5,279 nt of DNA from Pseudomonadota bacterium (GCA_030672465.1 DAOVGJ010000043.1:1-5279), one strand, 5' to 3'. Positions 1 through 5,279 are shown, numbered from the stretch's first letter. Numbers and translations are program-made. The notes: generated from the letters alone by a model not told the origin.

Positions 1-644
1 GCCATCTCCTCTGATCGCTACATAGAGGACGTCCTCGACTTATCGTTACCGTCACGGCGAAGGTAATGGACTCCAAGGTCTGTTCCCTCTGGTTGATCGA
101 CGAGAAGGAGGACTGCTTGAAGGTTAGAGCAACCCAGACAATGAATAAGGAATACTTAAAGGAAAGGAGCCTTAAACTCGGTGAAGGGGTTGTGGGTTAT
201 GTGGCCCAACAGGATAAGCCGGCCATCATTTTGGACGTGCTCAAGGAACCCCGATACAAGGAGAAAGAACTGGCCAAAAATATGGACCTTCGTTCGATGC
301 TCAGCGTTCCCATGCGGGTGAAGGATAAGGTCATCGGCGTCATCAATTGTTATACTTCCTACTTTCACCAGTTTACCAAGACCGAATTGGATTTGCTGAC
401 CACCGTTGCCAACCAGGCAGCCATTTGTATTGAGAATACGGAGCTGATGGTGAGATCCAAAGTAATCCAGGAGGAATTGGAGTCCAGAAAACTGGTTGAA
501 CGGGCAAAGGGCATATTGATGAGGGAGTACGGCCTTTTGGAGGATGAAGCATTTAACCGAATCAGAAAAAAGAGCATGGACTCGCGCCGGTCGATGAGGG
601 ATATCGCTGAGGCCATTCTTCTGGCCCATGAGATAAAAAAATAA
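1..644 (+). CDS. GAF-ANTAR antitermination regulator, 5'-partial, with an apparent frameshift near base 39
   Basis: This is the C-terminal part of a sensor-effector protein that should bind nascent RNA and prevent transcription termination. The frame open from 15 to 644 (first ATG at 66) shows most of a GAF domain: after the ATG, SKVCSLWLIDE, then LGEGVVGYVAQ (residues 38-48), SMLSVPMRVKDKVIGVINC (77-95), and the closing helix up to about 128. A short helical linker follows, then an ANTAR domain at about 133-187 with the family signature LVERAKGILMREYGLLEDEAF and the RKKSMDSRRSMRDIAEAIL helix. There is no receiver domain in the visible part, so the input is probably a GAF ligand or partner kinase. 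The ATG at 66 is unlikely to be the true start: frame 1 (bases 1-39) reads AISSDRYIEDVLD, which continues naturally into LIVTVTAKVMDSK of the downstream frame if one base is restored near 39. The beginning lies outside the window. It has no terminator of its own; the promoter of the next gene begins 16 bases after its stop. Confidence 0.9.
36..42 (+). other. Probable one-base deletion (frameshift) inside the GAF gene
   Basis: Frame 1 codes for GAF-like sequence up to GAC at 37-39 but stops at TAA 64-66. The frame used by the rest of the gene is closed upstream by TGA at 12-14. Reading GAC followed by CTT requires the C at 39 to be used twice, so a CC run has probably become a single C. The two halves then join as VLD-LIVTV, a typical GAF first helix. 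It may be a sequencing or assembly error or a real mutation. Confidence 0.7.
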
Positions 645-660
645 CAAAATAAAAAAAAGC

Positions 661-689
661 TTGACAAGGGCTTAGAAGTGTGATAAAAA
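661..689 (+). promoter_or_regulatory. Sigma-A-type promoter for the glutamate synthase-like gene
   Basis: A perfect -35 box TTGACA (661-666) is followed by a 17-base spacer and TAAAAA (684-689), preceded by TG at 681-682, which gives an extended -10 (TGnTAAAAA). The -10 matches TATAAT at four of six positions. Transcription would begin near 696, giving a leader of about 119 bases before the start codon. The promoter sits 16 bases after the regulator's stop codon, so the downstream gene need not be co-transcribed with it; read-through from the regulator would meet the same attenuator. Confidence 0.7.
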
Positions 690-711
690 GCTCCCGAATT
701 TATTAGACTAA

Positions 712-727
712 GATACAAAGGCGTATC
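712..727 (+). promoter_or_regulatory. ANTAR recognition hairpin P1 (loop AAAGGC)
   Basis: GATAC (712-716) and GTATC (723-727) form a perfect 5-bp stem closing the hexaloop AAAGGC (717-722). ANTAR proteins are known to bind paired small hairpins with six-base loops in which position 1 is A and position 4 is G; this loop has both. It lies in the transcribed leader, five bases before a second hairpin with nearly the same loop. The assignment as P1 is inferred from structure, loop bases, and the adjacent ANTAR gene. Confidence 0.72.
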
Positions 728-732
728 GACTA

Positions 733-744
733 GACAAAGACGTC
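733..744 (+). promoter_or_regulatory. ANTAR recognition hairpin P2 (loop AAAGAC), overlapping the terminator
   Basis: GAC (733-735) and GTC (742-744) close the hexaloop AAAGAC (736-741), which also has A at position 1 and G at position 4 and differs from the P1 loop at one base. The stem is only 3 bp, with possible extra pairing of 729-730 to 746-747 across a small internal loop, so it would be weak without protein. Its loop and 3' arm (736-744) are part of the 5' arm of the leader terminator, so P2 and the terminator cannot form together. That is the arrangement expected of ANTAR antitermination. Confidence 0.62.
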
Positions 745-788
745 CGTGAGACGAAGATGTCCTAAGTGTTTCATGGACGTCTTTTTTT
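736..788 (+). terminator. Intrinsic terminator (attenuator) in the glutamate synthase leader
   Basis: AAAGACGTCC (736-745) pairs perfectly with GGACGTCTTT (775-784). Pairing continues inward through 746-753 with 767-774 using three G-U pairs, giving an 18-bp stem with a 13-base loop (754-766). The T-run is 782-788. It lies after the TTGACA promoter and 27 bases before the next start codon, so it controls entry into the coding region rather than ending a gene. Its 5' arm overlaps P2. Confidence 0.88.
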
Positions 789-800
789 ATCTTCAAAGAG

Positions 801-807
801 AAAGGAG
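801..807 (+). promoter_or_regulatory. Ribosome binding site that fixes the glutamate synthase start
   Basis: AAAGGAG (801-807) ends seven bases before ATG 815. The reading frame is open back to an ATG-less stretch and an alternative start at 746, but that extension would be translated from the terminator stem and lacks a ribosome site, so 815 is preferred. Confidence 0.85.
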
Positions 808-814
808 TCTTACA

Positions 815-2383
815 ATGTCTTTCACGAGACCCAATGCAAGCGCGGCGACTATCACTCGAAACCGGGTAACCCCCTCGCCGATTTCGGGGATCTGTGTAAC
901 CTGCCTGGACGGCTGCCCAGGACCGTGCGAGGTGGGGAGATCGGCCCTGAGAGGAAGGGAGATGCTCTATCCCCAGCCCTTTGGTAAGGTGACGGCGGGA
1001 TCAGAGAAGGATTACCCCGTGGACTTCTCCCACTTTAACATCCAGGGAAGTTGCGTCGGGGCCATGGGAGTGGAAGCCAATCCGAATAGGGCCACCTTTC
1101 CGGCAGTGGATATCTCGACCGAGGTGGGGGCGCCGGAAAAACTCAAATTGAAGATCCCCTACTTTACGGGCGCCTTGGGTTCCACCGAGATTGCCAGAAT
1201 CCATTGGGAATCCATGGCCATTGCGGCTGCCATCAGCGGGACCATTGTCGTCGTGGGGGAAAACGTGTGCGGTATGGTTCCTGAGGCGAAATTCAAGAAC
1301 GGCAGTATAGTGAGATCTCCGGCGTTGGAGAGAAGGGTGAGAATCTTCAAGGATTGGTATGACGGCTATGGGGGAATCAGCGTTCAATATAATGTCGAGG
1401 ATGGGAGGCTAGGAGTGCCCGAATACGCCCTCGAAAAACTCGGGGTGGATATTATAGAGCCTAAATGGGGCCAGGGAGCAAAGGATATCGGGGGAGAAGT
1501 GAAGCTCCCCTCCCTGGAAAGGGCTCTCCAGTTAAAAAGCCGGGGATACATCGTCATCCCAGACCCGGAAGACCCCGTTATTCAAGAGGCCTTTAGGCAG
1601 GGAGATTTCAAGGAGTTCGAAAGGCACTCTCGCCTGGGAATGGTTGATGAGGAATCCTTTCTTCGAGAGGTGGAACGCCTGAGGAAAATCGGGGCCAAAC
1701 ACATTTCCCTCAAGACTGGGGCCTACCGCCCCGCTGACCTCGCCCGGGCCGTTAAGTATGCATCCGATGCCCGGATCGATCTCCTCACCGTGGACGGCGC
1801 GGGCGGTGGTACCGGCATGAGCCCGTGGAGGATGATGAATGAATGGGGTATCCCCACGGTCCAGATTGAATGTCTCCTGTATCAATTTATGCGAAGGCTG
1901 ACCGAAAAGGGTGCTTTTATCCCCAGCTGTGCCATCGCGGGAGGAATCGCTTTGGAGGATCATATCTTTAAGGCCCTTGCCCTGGGAGCGCCATATATTA
2001 AAGCCATTTGCCTGGGGAGGGCAAGCATGACCGCGGCTATGGTCGGCAGTACCGTTGGTAAGATGATCAAGAAGGGGAAAGTTCCCGCCGATATCGCTAA
2101 ATTCGGAGGAGATGTGGAACATATCTTTATCGGAGTGGCGAAATTGAAAGAGAAATACGGTAAGGACTTCCAAAAAATCCCAACCGGGGCCATCGGAATG
2201 ACCACCTATTTCGATCGCTTGAATGCGGGCTTGCAACAAATTATGGCGGGAGCCCGAAAATTTACATTGAAATACATCACGAGGGATGACTTGGCTTCCC
2301 TTACCCGGCATGCTGCAGAAATCTCCGGCATTCCCTATGTCATGGACGCGGATAGGGAGGAAGTGGACCGGATTTTGGGATAG
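815..2383 (+). CDS. Stand-alone FMN-domain glutamate synthase-like protein (GltB central domain family)
   Basis: The 522-residue protein belongs to the FMN-binding glutamate synthase family, which in classical enzymes reduces 2-iminoglutarate made from 2-oxoglutarate and ammonia. It is a TIM-barrel domain with EPKWGQGAKDIGGEVKLP (215-232), the glycine-rich VDGAGGGTGMSPW (326-338), and the phosphate-binding strand CAIAGGIALEDHIFKALALGA (372-392). It lacks the N-terminal glutaminase domain and the C-terminal beta-helix of full GltB. The usual C-x5-C-x4-C [3Fe-4S] motif after the barrel is also absent: there is a single Cys399, followed by GRASMTAAMVG. Instead there is an N-terminal cluster C27-x2-C30-x3-C34-x3-C38 (CVTCLDGCPGPC), plausibly an iron-sulfur site. 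Electron donor and ammonia source are not evident; a separate glutaminase or free ammonium, and ferredoxin, are possible. It is a cytoplasmic protein with no signal peptide. It follows an ANTAR-type attenuator and ends at a strong terminator, so it is probably monocistronic. Exact reaction is inferred; family is secure. Confidence 0.9.
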   Translation: MSFTRPNASAATITRNRVTPSPISGICVTCLDGCPGPCEVGRSALRGREMLYPQPFGKVTAGSEKDYPVDFSHFNIQGSCVGAMGVEANPNRATFPAVDISTEVGAPEKLKLKIPYFTGALGSTEIARIHWESMAIAAAISGTIVVVGENVCGMVPEAKFKNGSIVRSPALERRVRIFKDWYDGYGGISVQYNVEDGRLGVPEYALEKLGVDIIEPKWGQGAKDIGGEVKLPSLERALQLKSRGYIVIPDPEDPVIQEAFRQGDFKEFERHSRLGMVDEESFLREVERLRKIGAKHISLKTGAYRPADLARAVKYASDARIDLLTVDGAGGGTGMSPWRMMNEWGIPTVQIECLLYQFMRRLTEKGAFIPSCAIAGGIALEDHIFKALALGAPYIKAICLGRASMTAAMVGSTVGKMIKKGKVPADIAKFGGDVEHIFIGVAKLKEKYGKDFQKIPTGAIGMTTYFDRLNAGLQQIMAGARKFTLKYITRDDLASLTRHAAEISGIPYVMDADREEVDRILG

Positions 2384-2401
2384 GGCTCAATCCGAGGAGC
2401 G

Positions 2402-2443
2402 CAGTGGGGGATACCGGTATGGCCGGTATCCCCCACTGTTTTT
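2402..2443 (+). terminator. Intrinsic terminator after the glutamate synthase-like gene
   Basis: CAGTGGGGGATACCGG (2402-2417) and its exact reverse complement (2423-2438) form a perfect 16-bp stem with the five-base loop TATGG, followed by TTTTT (2439-2443). It starts 18 bases after the stop codon at 2383 and separates this gene from nadE. Confidence 0.95.
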
Positions 2444-2467
2444 AAAACCCATAAATGAAGGTATAAT
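2441..2467 (+). promoter_or_regulatory. Promoter of nadE
   Basis: A perfect -10 TATAAT lies at 2462-2467, 32 bases before the nadE start. The -35 is weak: TTTAAA (2441-2446, 15-base spacer) or TTTTTA (2439-2444, 17-base spacer). Either lies on the T-run of the preceding terminator. Transcription would start near 2474, giving a short leader of about 26 bases. Confidence 0.65.
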
Positions 2468-2499
2468 GAATTAGTCAAATTTACGGAGGGAAAAGAATC

Positions 2500-4242
2500 A
2501 TGAAGATCCTCAGATTGGGCATGGGGCAGATAAACCCAACGGTGGGAGACTTGGAGGAAAACACACGAAAGATCATTCAATACATCCACGATGCAAAGAA
2601 GCTGGGGGTAGACCTCCTTACCTTCCCGGAACTTTCAATCCCCGGTTATCCCCCCGAGGACCTACTTTTGATGCCCCGTTTTGTTGATGCCAACCTGGAA
2701 TATCTTCAAGAGATAATCACGGCCTCAGAATCCATCACAGTGCTGGTGGGCTTTGTGGATCGAAAGGATGACATCTATAACGCTGCCGCCCTGATCCATG
2801 ATGGCACATTGGAAGCGATATACCATAAAATTCATCTCCCCAATTATGGGGTCTTCGATGAGAGGAGATATTTTCAACCCGGGCGAGAGTTCCTTGTATT
2901 CTCCCTCCGGGGGATTACCGTTGGCGTCAATATCTGCGAGGACATCTGGTATCCAGGGAATCCCACAAGGGCCCAGGCTCTCTATGGGGGAGCCGAAATC
3001 ATCGTAAACATTTCCTCATCACCCTACTATGCAGGCAAGGGCAGTTTTCGGGAGAGGATGTTGGCCACCCGGGCAGCGGACAACATCGTTTTCGTGGCTT
3101 TTAACAATCTCGTGGGGGGGCAGGATGAGCTCGTATTTGACGGTGAAAGCCTCGTTTTCGATGGGTCGGGTAACCTCATTCATCGAGGAAAAAAGTTTCA
3201 GGAAGAGCTGATTCTCGTGGATCTGGATGTGGACGCAGTGTTCCGGAGGCGCCTCCATGACCCACGCCGAAGAGAGGTCAAACTGGAAGACCGCGCCGAA
3301 CGGGAACTGCTCCATATGGTTCACTTCCCCGCGAGTGACAAGCCTCGAAAAAAGGGGCCCAAAATCCCCCAAAGATTGAATGAACCGTTACCGGTGACAC
3401 AAGAGATCTATGAGGCTTTGGTCTTTGGAACCCGGGATTATGTGAGAAAGAATGGTTTTGATAAAGTGGTCATTGGACTGAGCGGGGGGATAGATTCATC
3501 GTTGGTCGCAACCATCGCCGTTGATGCTTTGGGAGTGGAAAACGTGATCGGCGTCTTCATGCCATCCAACTATACATCGGCTGATAGCCGCGAGGATGCT
3601 ACAAGGCTATCTGAGAATTTGGGAATCAAATTGATCACCGTCCCAATTACAAAGACCTTCAAAGCATACCAGAAAATGCTGGCACCGGAGTTTGTGGGAA
3701 AAGAAATCGATGTCACGGAGGAGAATATTCAAGCACGAATCCGCGGAAACATCCTCATGTCTCTATCCAATAAATTCGGATGGCTCGTCCTCACAACGGG
3801 GAATAAGAGTGAGACGAGCGTAGGCTACTGTACCCTCTACGGCGATATGGCGGGGGGATTCGCCGTAATCAAGGATGTGCCCAAGACCTCGGTTTACGAG
3901 TTGGCCCGACACAGAAATGGTCGAGGGAAGTCGAAGGTCATCCCTGAAAGGGTGATACAGAAGGAACCATCCGCCGAGTTGAGGCCGGAACAGAGGGACA
4001 CCGATTCACTACCGCCCTACCCTATTTTGGACCCCATTTTACAGGCTTATGTGGAGGAGGATAAGGATTTGAAGGGGATTTTGGCACTGGGGTTTGAGGA
4101 AGGGATGGTCAAAAACATCATCGATAGAGTCGATAGAAATGAGTACAAACGCAGACAATCCCCGCCCGGCATAAAGATAACTCCGAGGGCGTTGGGCAAG
4201 GACCGGAGGCTTCCCATCACCAACAAGTACCGGAACTATTGA
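2500..4242 (+). CDS. nadE: Glutamine-dependent NAD+ synthetase
   Basis: The enzyme makes NAD+ from nicotinic acid adenine dinucleotide, ATP and glutamine, the last step of NAD synthesis, in the cytoplasm. The 580 residues match the two-domain form. The N-terminal nitrilase-type glutaminase domain (about 3-270) shows the Glu-Lys-Cys triad as E44 in FPELSIPGYPPEDLL, K110 in HKIHLPNYGVFDERRYF, and C146 in GVNICEDIWYPG. The C-terminal ammonia-dependent synthetase domain (about 300-580) has the ATP pyrophosphatase loop GLSGGIDSSLVAT (326-338), LTTGNKSETSVGYCTLYGDMAGG (431-453), and PSAELRPEQRDTDSLPPY (490-507). Both active sites are intact, so it should work on glutamine. GGAGGG (2485-2490) sits nine bases before ATG 2500. 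It has its own promoter and is convergent with the oxidoreductase genes. A basic GRGKSK stretch (474-479) lies in a loop that is usually variable in the family. Confidence 0.97.
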   Translation: MKILRLGMGQINPTVGDLEENTRKIIQYIHDAKKLGVDLLTFPELSIPGYPPEDLLLMPRFVDANLEYLQEIITASESITVLVGFVDRKDDIYNAAALIHDGTLEAIYHKIHLPNYGVFDERRYFQPGREFLVFSLRGITVGVNICEDIWYPGNPTRAQALYGGAEIIVNISSSPYYAGKGSFRERMLATRAADNIVFVAFNNLVGGQDELVFDGESLVFDGSGNLIHRGKKFQEELILVDLDVDAVFRRRLHDPRRREVKLEDRAERELLHMVHFPASDKPRKKGPKIPQRLNEPLPVTQEIYEALVFGTRDYVRKNGFDKVVIGLSGGIDSSLVATIAVDALGVENVIGVFMPSNYTSADSREDATRLSENLGIKLITVPITKTFKAYQKMLAPEFVGKEIDVTEENIQARIRGNILMSLSNKFGWLVLTTGNKSETSVGYCTLYGDMAGGFAVIKDVPKTSVYELARHRNGRGKSKVIPERVIQKEPSAELRPEQRDTDSLPPYPILDPILQAYVEEDKDLKGILALGFEEGMVKNIIDRVDRNEYKRRQSPPGIKITPRALGKDRRLPITNKYRNY

Positions 4243-4303
4243 ACGTTCTTAAAAAGCGTGAGCATTTGAAGCTTGAGCCCCATTCATCTGGCAGCCAAAA
4301 CAT
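4243..4303. other. Convergent intergenic region without a clear terminator
   Basis: Sixty-one bases separate the nadE stop from the stop of the minus-strand ferredoxin gene. Only short, poorly paired complementarities are visible (for example the AAGCTT palindrome within 4269-4276), with no GC-rich hairpin plus T-run on either strand. Transcripts may read into one another or end by a Rho-like mechanism. Confidence 0.5.
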
Positions 4304-4528
4304 TTAGCCCTCAGCTTTCTCGATGGCAATGGCAAAATCCGGACACATGAGTTCACACAGCCCATAACCGCTGCAACCTTTCATATTGTTTTCTATAGGC
4401 AAGATATAGCCCTTGGCATTAATTTCTTGAGAGGCTTTAAGGGCCTTTTTTGGACATACGTCTACATATATCAAACAACCCTTGCAATATCTTTCGTCAA
4501 TCCATAATTTATAAGAAATGTGGTCCAT
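4304..4528 (-). CDS. Delta-type small ferredoxin of a 2-oxoacid:ferredoxin oxidoreductase, with one Cys changed to Tyr in each cluster motif
   Basis: The 74-residue protein resembles the KorD/VorD-type two-cluster ferredoxin that passes electrons from the oxidoreductase core to soluble ferredoxin. Family features are LWIDERYCKGC (8-18), the linker NAKGYILPI (37-45) and LCELMCPDFAI (57-67). The expected CxxCxxCxxxCP motifs are altered: the first is C15-x2-C18-x2-Y21-x3-C25-P and the second C52-x2-Y55-x2-C58-x3-C62-P. Both tyrosines are TAT codons (plus-strand ATA at 4466-4468 and 4364-4366), each one G-to-A change from TGT. With the usual crossed ligation, each cluster keeps three cysteines. 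The frame is otherwise intact and ends in TAA. It begins 17 bases after the gamma-subunit stop with GGGAG ten bases before ATG, so the two genes are co-transcribed. Possible readings are [3Fe-4S] or non-cysteine-ligated clusters, or early decay. Confidence 0.88.
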   Translation of the reverse strand: MDHISYKLWIDERYCKGCLIYVDVCPKKALKASQEINAKGYILPIENNMKGCSGYGLCELMCPDFAIAIEKAEG

Positions 4529-4538
4529 GGGATATTTT

Positions 4539-4543
4539 CTCCC
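4539..4543 (-). promoter_or_regulatory. Ribosome binding site of the delta ferredoxin gene
   Basis: On the minus strand GGGAG lies ten bases before ATG 4528, between the gamma-subunit stop codon (4548-4546) and the ferredoxin start. It supports ATG 4528 and translation of the altered ferredoxin. Confidence 0.7.
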
Positions 4544-4545
4544 TG

Positions 4546-5142
4546 TTATTTGCCCCTATCTTCTTTGCCATAATGCATTCCTCTCCTAAAAGCCTCCATG
4601 TTGATCTCAACGGTTTTAGGGGGCACATTCTTGGATATTGCCTGCCGTAACGACGACTCTTTGATAATATGAGCTATCAGTGGGTATAATGCTCCCAAAG
4701 CAACGGAGTTCTGAAATTTTACCCCTCCTATATCATGGGCTACCTCCATGGTAGGCACTTCATATACCTGATATTTATCACGATCCGGCACATTTTTCAC
4801 TGAATTCGGATCAAGTAATAATATACCCCCTTCCTTCAAATCAGCGATGTATGTATCGAGGGCCACCTGAGAAAGCGCAATGAAGAGATCCGCTTTCCTC
4901 ACATTTGGGTAATGGATTTCCCCATCCGAAACAACGACTTCCGATCTACAGGCACCACCTCGGGATTCCGGGCCGTAGGATTGATTATTTACCGAATTCT
5001 TGCCTTCATAGAGGGTAAATGCTTCCCCCAATATCCTGCCTGTGGTCATAACACCCTGGCCACCAAACCCCGCTATGCGGACTTCAAACCGTTCATTTTT
5101 CCTCACTCTATATCCCCGATTCGAGGACCCTTTTGTATTCAT
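4546..5142 (-). CDS. korC: 2-oxoacid:ferredoxin oxidoreductase gamma subunit (KorC-like)
   Basis: This 198-residue protein is the gamma subunit (pyruvate/ketoisovalerate oxidoreductase gamma domain) of a CoA-dependent 2-oxoacid:ferredoxin oxidoreductase; the closest subgroup by motif is the 2-oxoglutarate enzyme. Key segments are RFEVRIAGFGGQGVMTTGRI (18-37), NQSYGPESRGGACRSEVVVS (53-72), ADLFIALSQVALDTY (84-98), GGILLLDPNSV (104-114) and the C-terminal FQNSVALGALYPLIAHII (143-160). It has no transmembrane segment. Conserved sequence starts near residue 18; the ATG at 5142 lacks a good ribosome site but forms an ATGA overlap with a short upstream frame, while GTG 5106 (residue 13) has GGGGA six bases before it, so the start is uncertain. 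It is followed 17 bases later by the delta ferredoxin. Alpha and beta subunits are not intact here; they would lie to the right on the minus strand. Substrate assignment to 2-oxoglutarate is probable but not proven, since branched-chain enzymes have similar gamma subunits. Confidence 0.88.
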   Translation of the reverse strand: MNTKGSSNRGYRVRKNERFEVRIAGFGGQGVMTTGRILGEAFTLYEGKNSVNNQSYGPESRGGACRSEVVVSDGEIHYPNVRKADLFIALSQVALDTYIADLKEGGILLLDPNSVKNVPDRDKYQVYEVPTMEVAHDIGGVKFQNSVALGALYPLIAHIIKESSLRQAISKNVPPKTVEINMEAFRRGMHYGKEDRGK

Positions 5143-5279
5143 GGAGCAAATAAATCAGGGGGATTTGCCCTGAAGCAAGATAAATTTTCCTCATATATTA
5201 CCCGATTGCCGAATATCGATCAAACTTTCCAGTTCATTCTGTGAGGCATTTGTCAAATCCCCATGATTCTATTCCCCCG
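5139..5279 (-). pseudogene. Possible broken or frameshifted end of an upstream gene (beta subunit expected)
   Basis: No minus-strand frame is open through this stretch. One frame is open from 5268 to 5194 and contains NASQNELESLIDIRQSGN. A second is open from 5219 to 5139 and contains VIYEENLSCFRANPPDLFAP; its TGA (5141-5139) overlaps the gamma ATG as ATGA, the usual sign of coupled translation. The two overlap in 5219-5194, and one extra or two missing bases would join them. Position suggests the beta-subunit C-terminus, but I see no diagnostic beta motif. Alternatively this is simply a promoter region. Confidence 0.3.
5195..5223 (-). promoter_or_regulatory. Weak candidate promoter upstream of the gamma-delta gene pair
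   Basis: Reading the minus strand, TTGATC (5223-5218), a 17-base spacer and TAATAT (5200-5195) match the sigma-A consensus at four of six positions each. It would start transcription near 5188, about 46 bases before ATG 5142. It competes with the view that this stretch is the end of a coding gene, and AT-rich sequence makes chance matches likely. Confidence 0.25.

Noticed and set aside
156..647. Minus-strand reading frame of 163 codons opposite the GAF-ANTAR gene
   Set aside because: It is a shadow of a clear domain-bearing gene and shows no family features.
741..753. Alternative small hairpin CGTC-CGTGA-GACG in the leader
   Set aside because: Its loop has five bases and lacks the A1/G4 hexaloop pattern; it competes with the stronger full terminator stem. 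The AAAGAC hairpin at 733-744 matches the ANTAR pattern better.
746..814. N-terminal extension of the glutamate synthase-like protein from ATG 746
   Set aside because: It is read from the terminator stem, has no ribosome site, and is unlike the family; ATG 815 has AAAGGAG at seven bases.
1532..2311. Minus-strand reading frame of 259 codons opposite the glutamate synthase-like gene
   Set aside because: Long but antisense to conserved FMN-domain sequence, with no recognisable motif or ribosome site.
4912..5244. Plus-strand reading frame of 110 codons opposite the gamma subunit
   Set aside because: Antisense to the conserved gamma-subunit N-terminal half, with no recognisable domain.
5159..5262. 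Inverted repeat GGGGATTTG (5159-5167) and CAAATCCCC (5254-5262)
   Set aside because: Nine-base arms about 86 bases apart are expected a few times by chance in a window of this size, and nothing else marks it as an operator or element end.
1..5279. Mobile elements, CRISPR arrays, tRNA or rRNA genes
   Set aside because: No direct-repeat arrays, transposase-like frames, terminal inverted repeats or recognisable RNA gene cores were seen on either strand.

Overview
The window looks like chromosome from an anaerobic bacterium, probably a Gram-positive-type lineage (Clostridia-like Bacillota or a deep anaerobic actinobacterial group). The reasons are a GAF-ANTAR antitermination protein, strong AGGAG-type ribosome sites, sigma-A-like promoters, heavy use of AGG/AGA arginine codons, and a 2-oxoacid:ferredoxin oxidoreductase locus. 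The lineage is inferred and cannot be fixed from this sequence alone. There are four clear protein genes plus one cut by the left edge, and there is no stretch over 300 bases without a gene.

Layout. Positions 1-644 (+) hold the end of a GAF-ANTAR RNA-binding regulator; its reading frame breaks near base 39 as if one base were missing. Positions 645-814 are a leader carrying a sigma-A-like promoter, two small hairpins with related six-base loops (AAAGGC and AAAGAC), and a strong intrinsic terminator that overlaps the second hairpin. This is the architecture of an ANTAR-controlled antitermination site. Positions 815-2383 (+) encode a stand-alone FMN-domain glutamate synthase-like protein with an N-terminal cysteine cluster, followed by a perfect 16-bp terminator hairpin. 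Positions 2500-4242 (+) encode glutamine-dependent NAD+ synthetase (NadE) with its own TATAAT promoter. On the minus strand, facing nadE, lie the gamma subunit of a 2-oxoacid:ferredoxin oxidoreductase (5142-4546) and a small delta-type ferredoxin (4528-4304) in which one cysteine of each iron-sulfur motif is tyrosine. Upstream of the gamma gene (5143-5279) no frame stays open, although one short frame ends in an ATGA overlap with the gamma start codon.

How the parts may work together. The regulator probably senses a small molecule or redox signal through GAF and, when active, binds the twin hairpins just downstream of its own gene. That would prevent the terminator from forming and allow transcription of the glutamate synthase-like gene. 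The neighbours share a theme: glutamate synthesis, glutamine-dependent NAD synthesis, and a ferredoxin-linked enzyme that may make or use 2-oxoglutarate. Only the regulator-leader-glutamate synthase link has direct sequence support. The best lead in the window is this compact cis-neighbour ANTAR circuit; second is the paired Cys-to-Tyr change in the ferredoxin.
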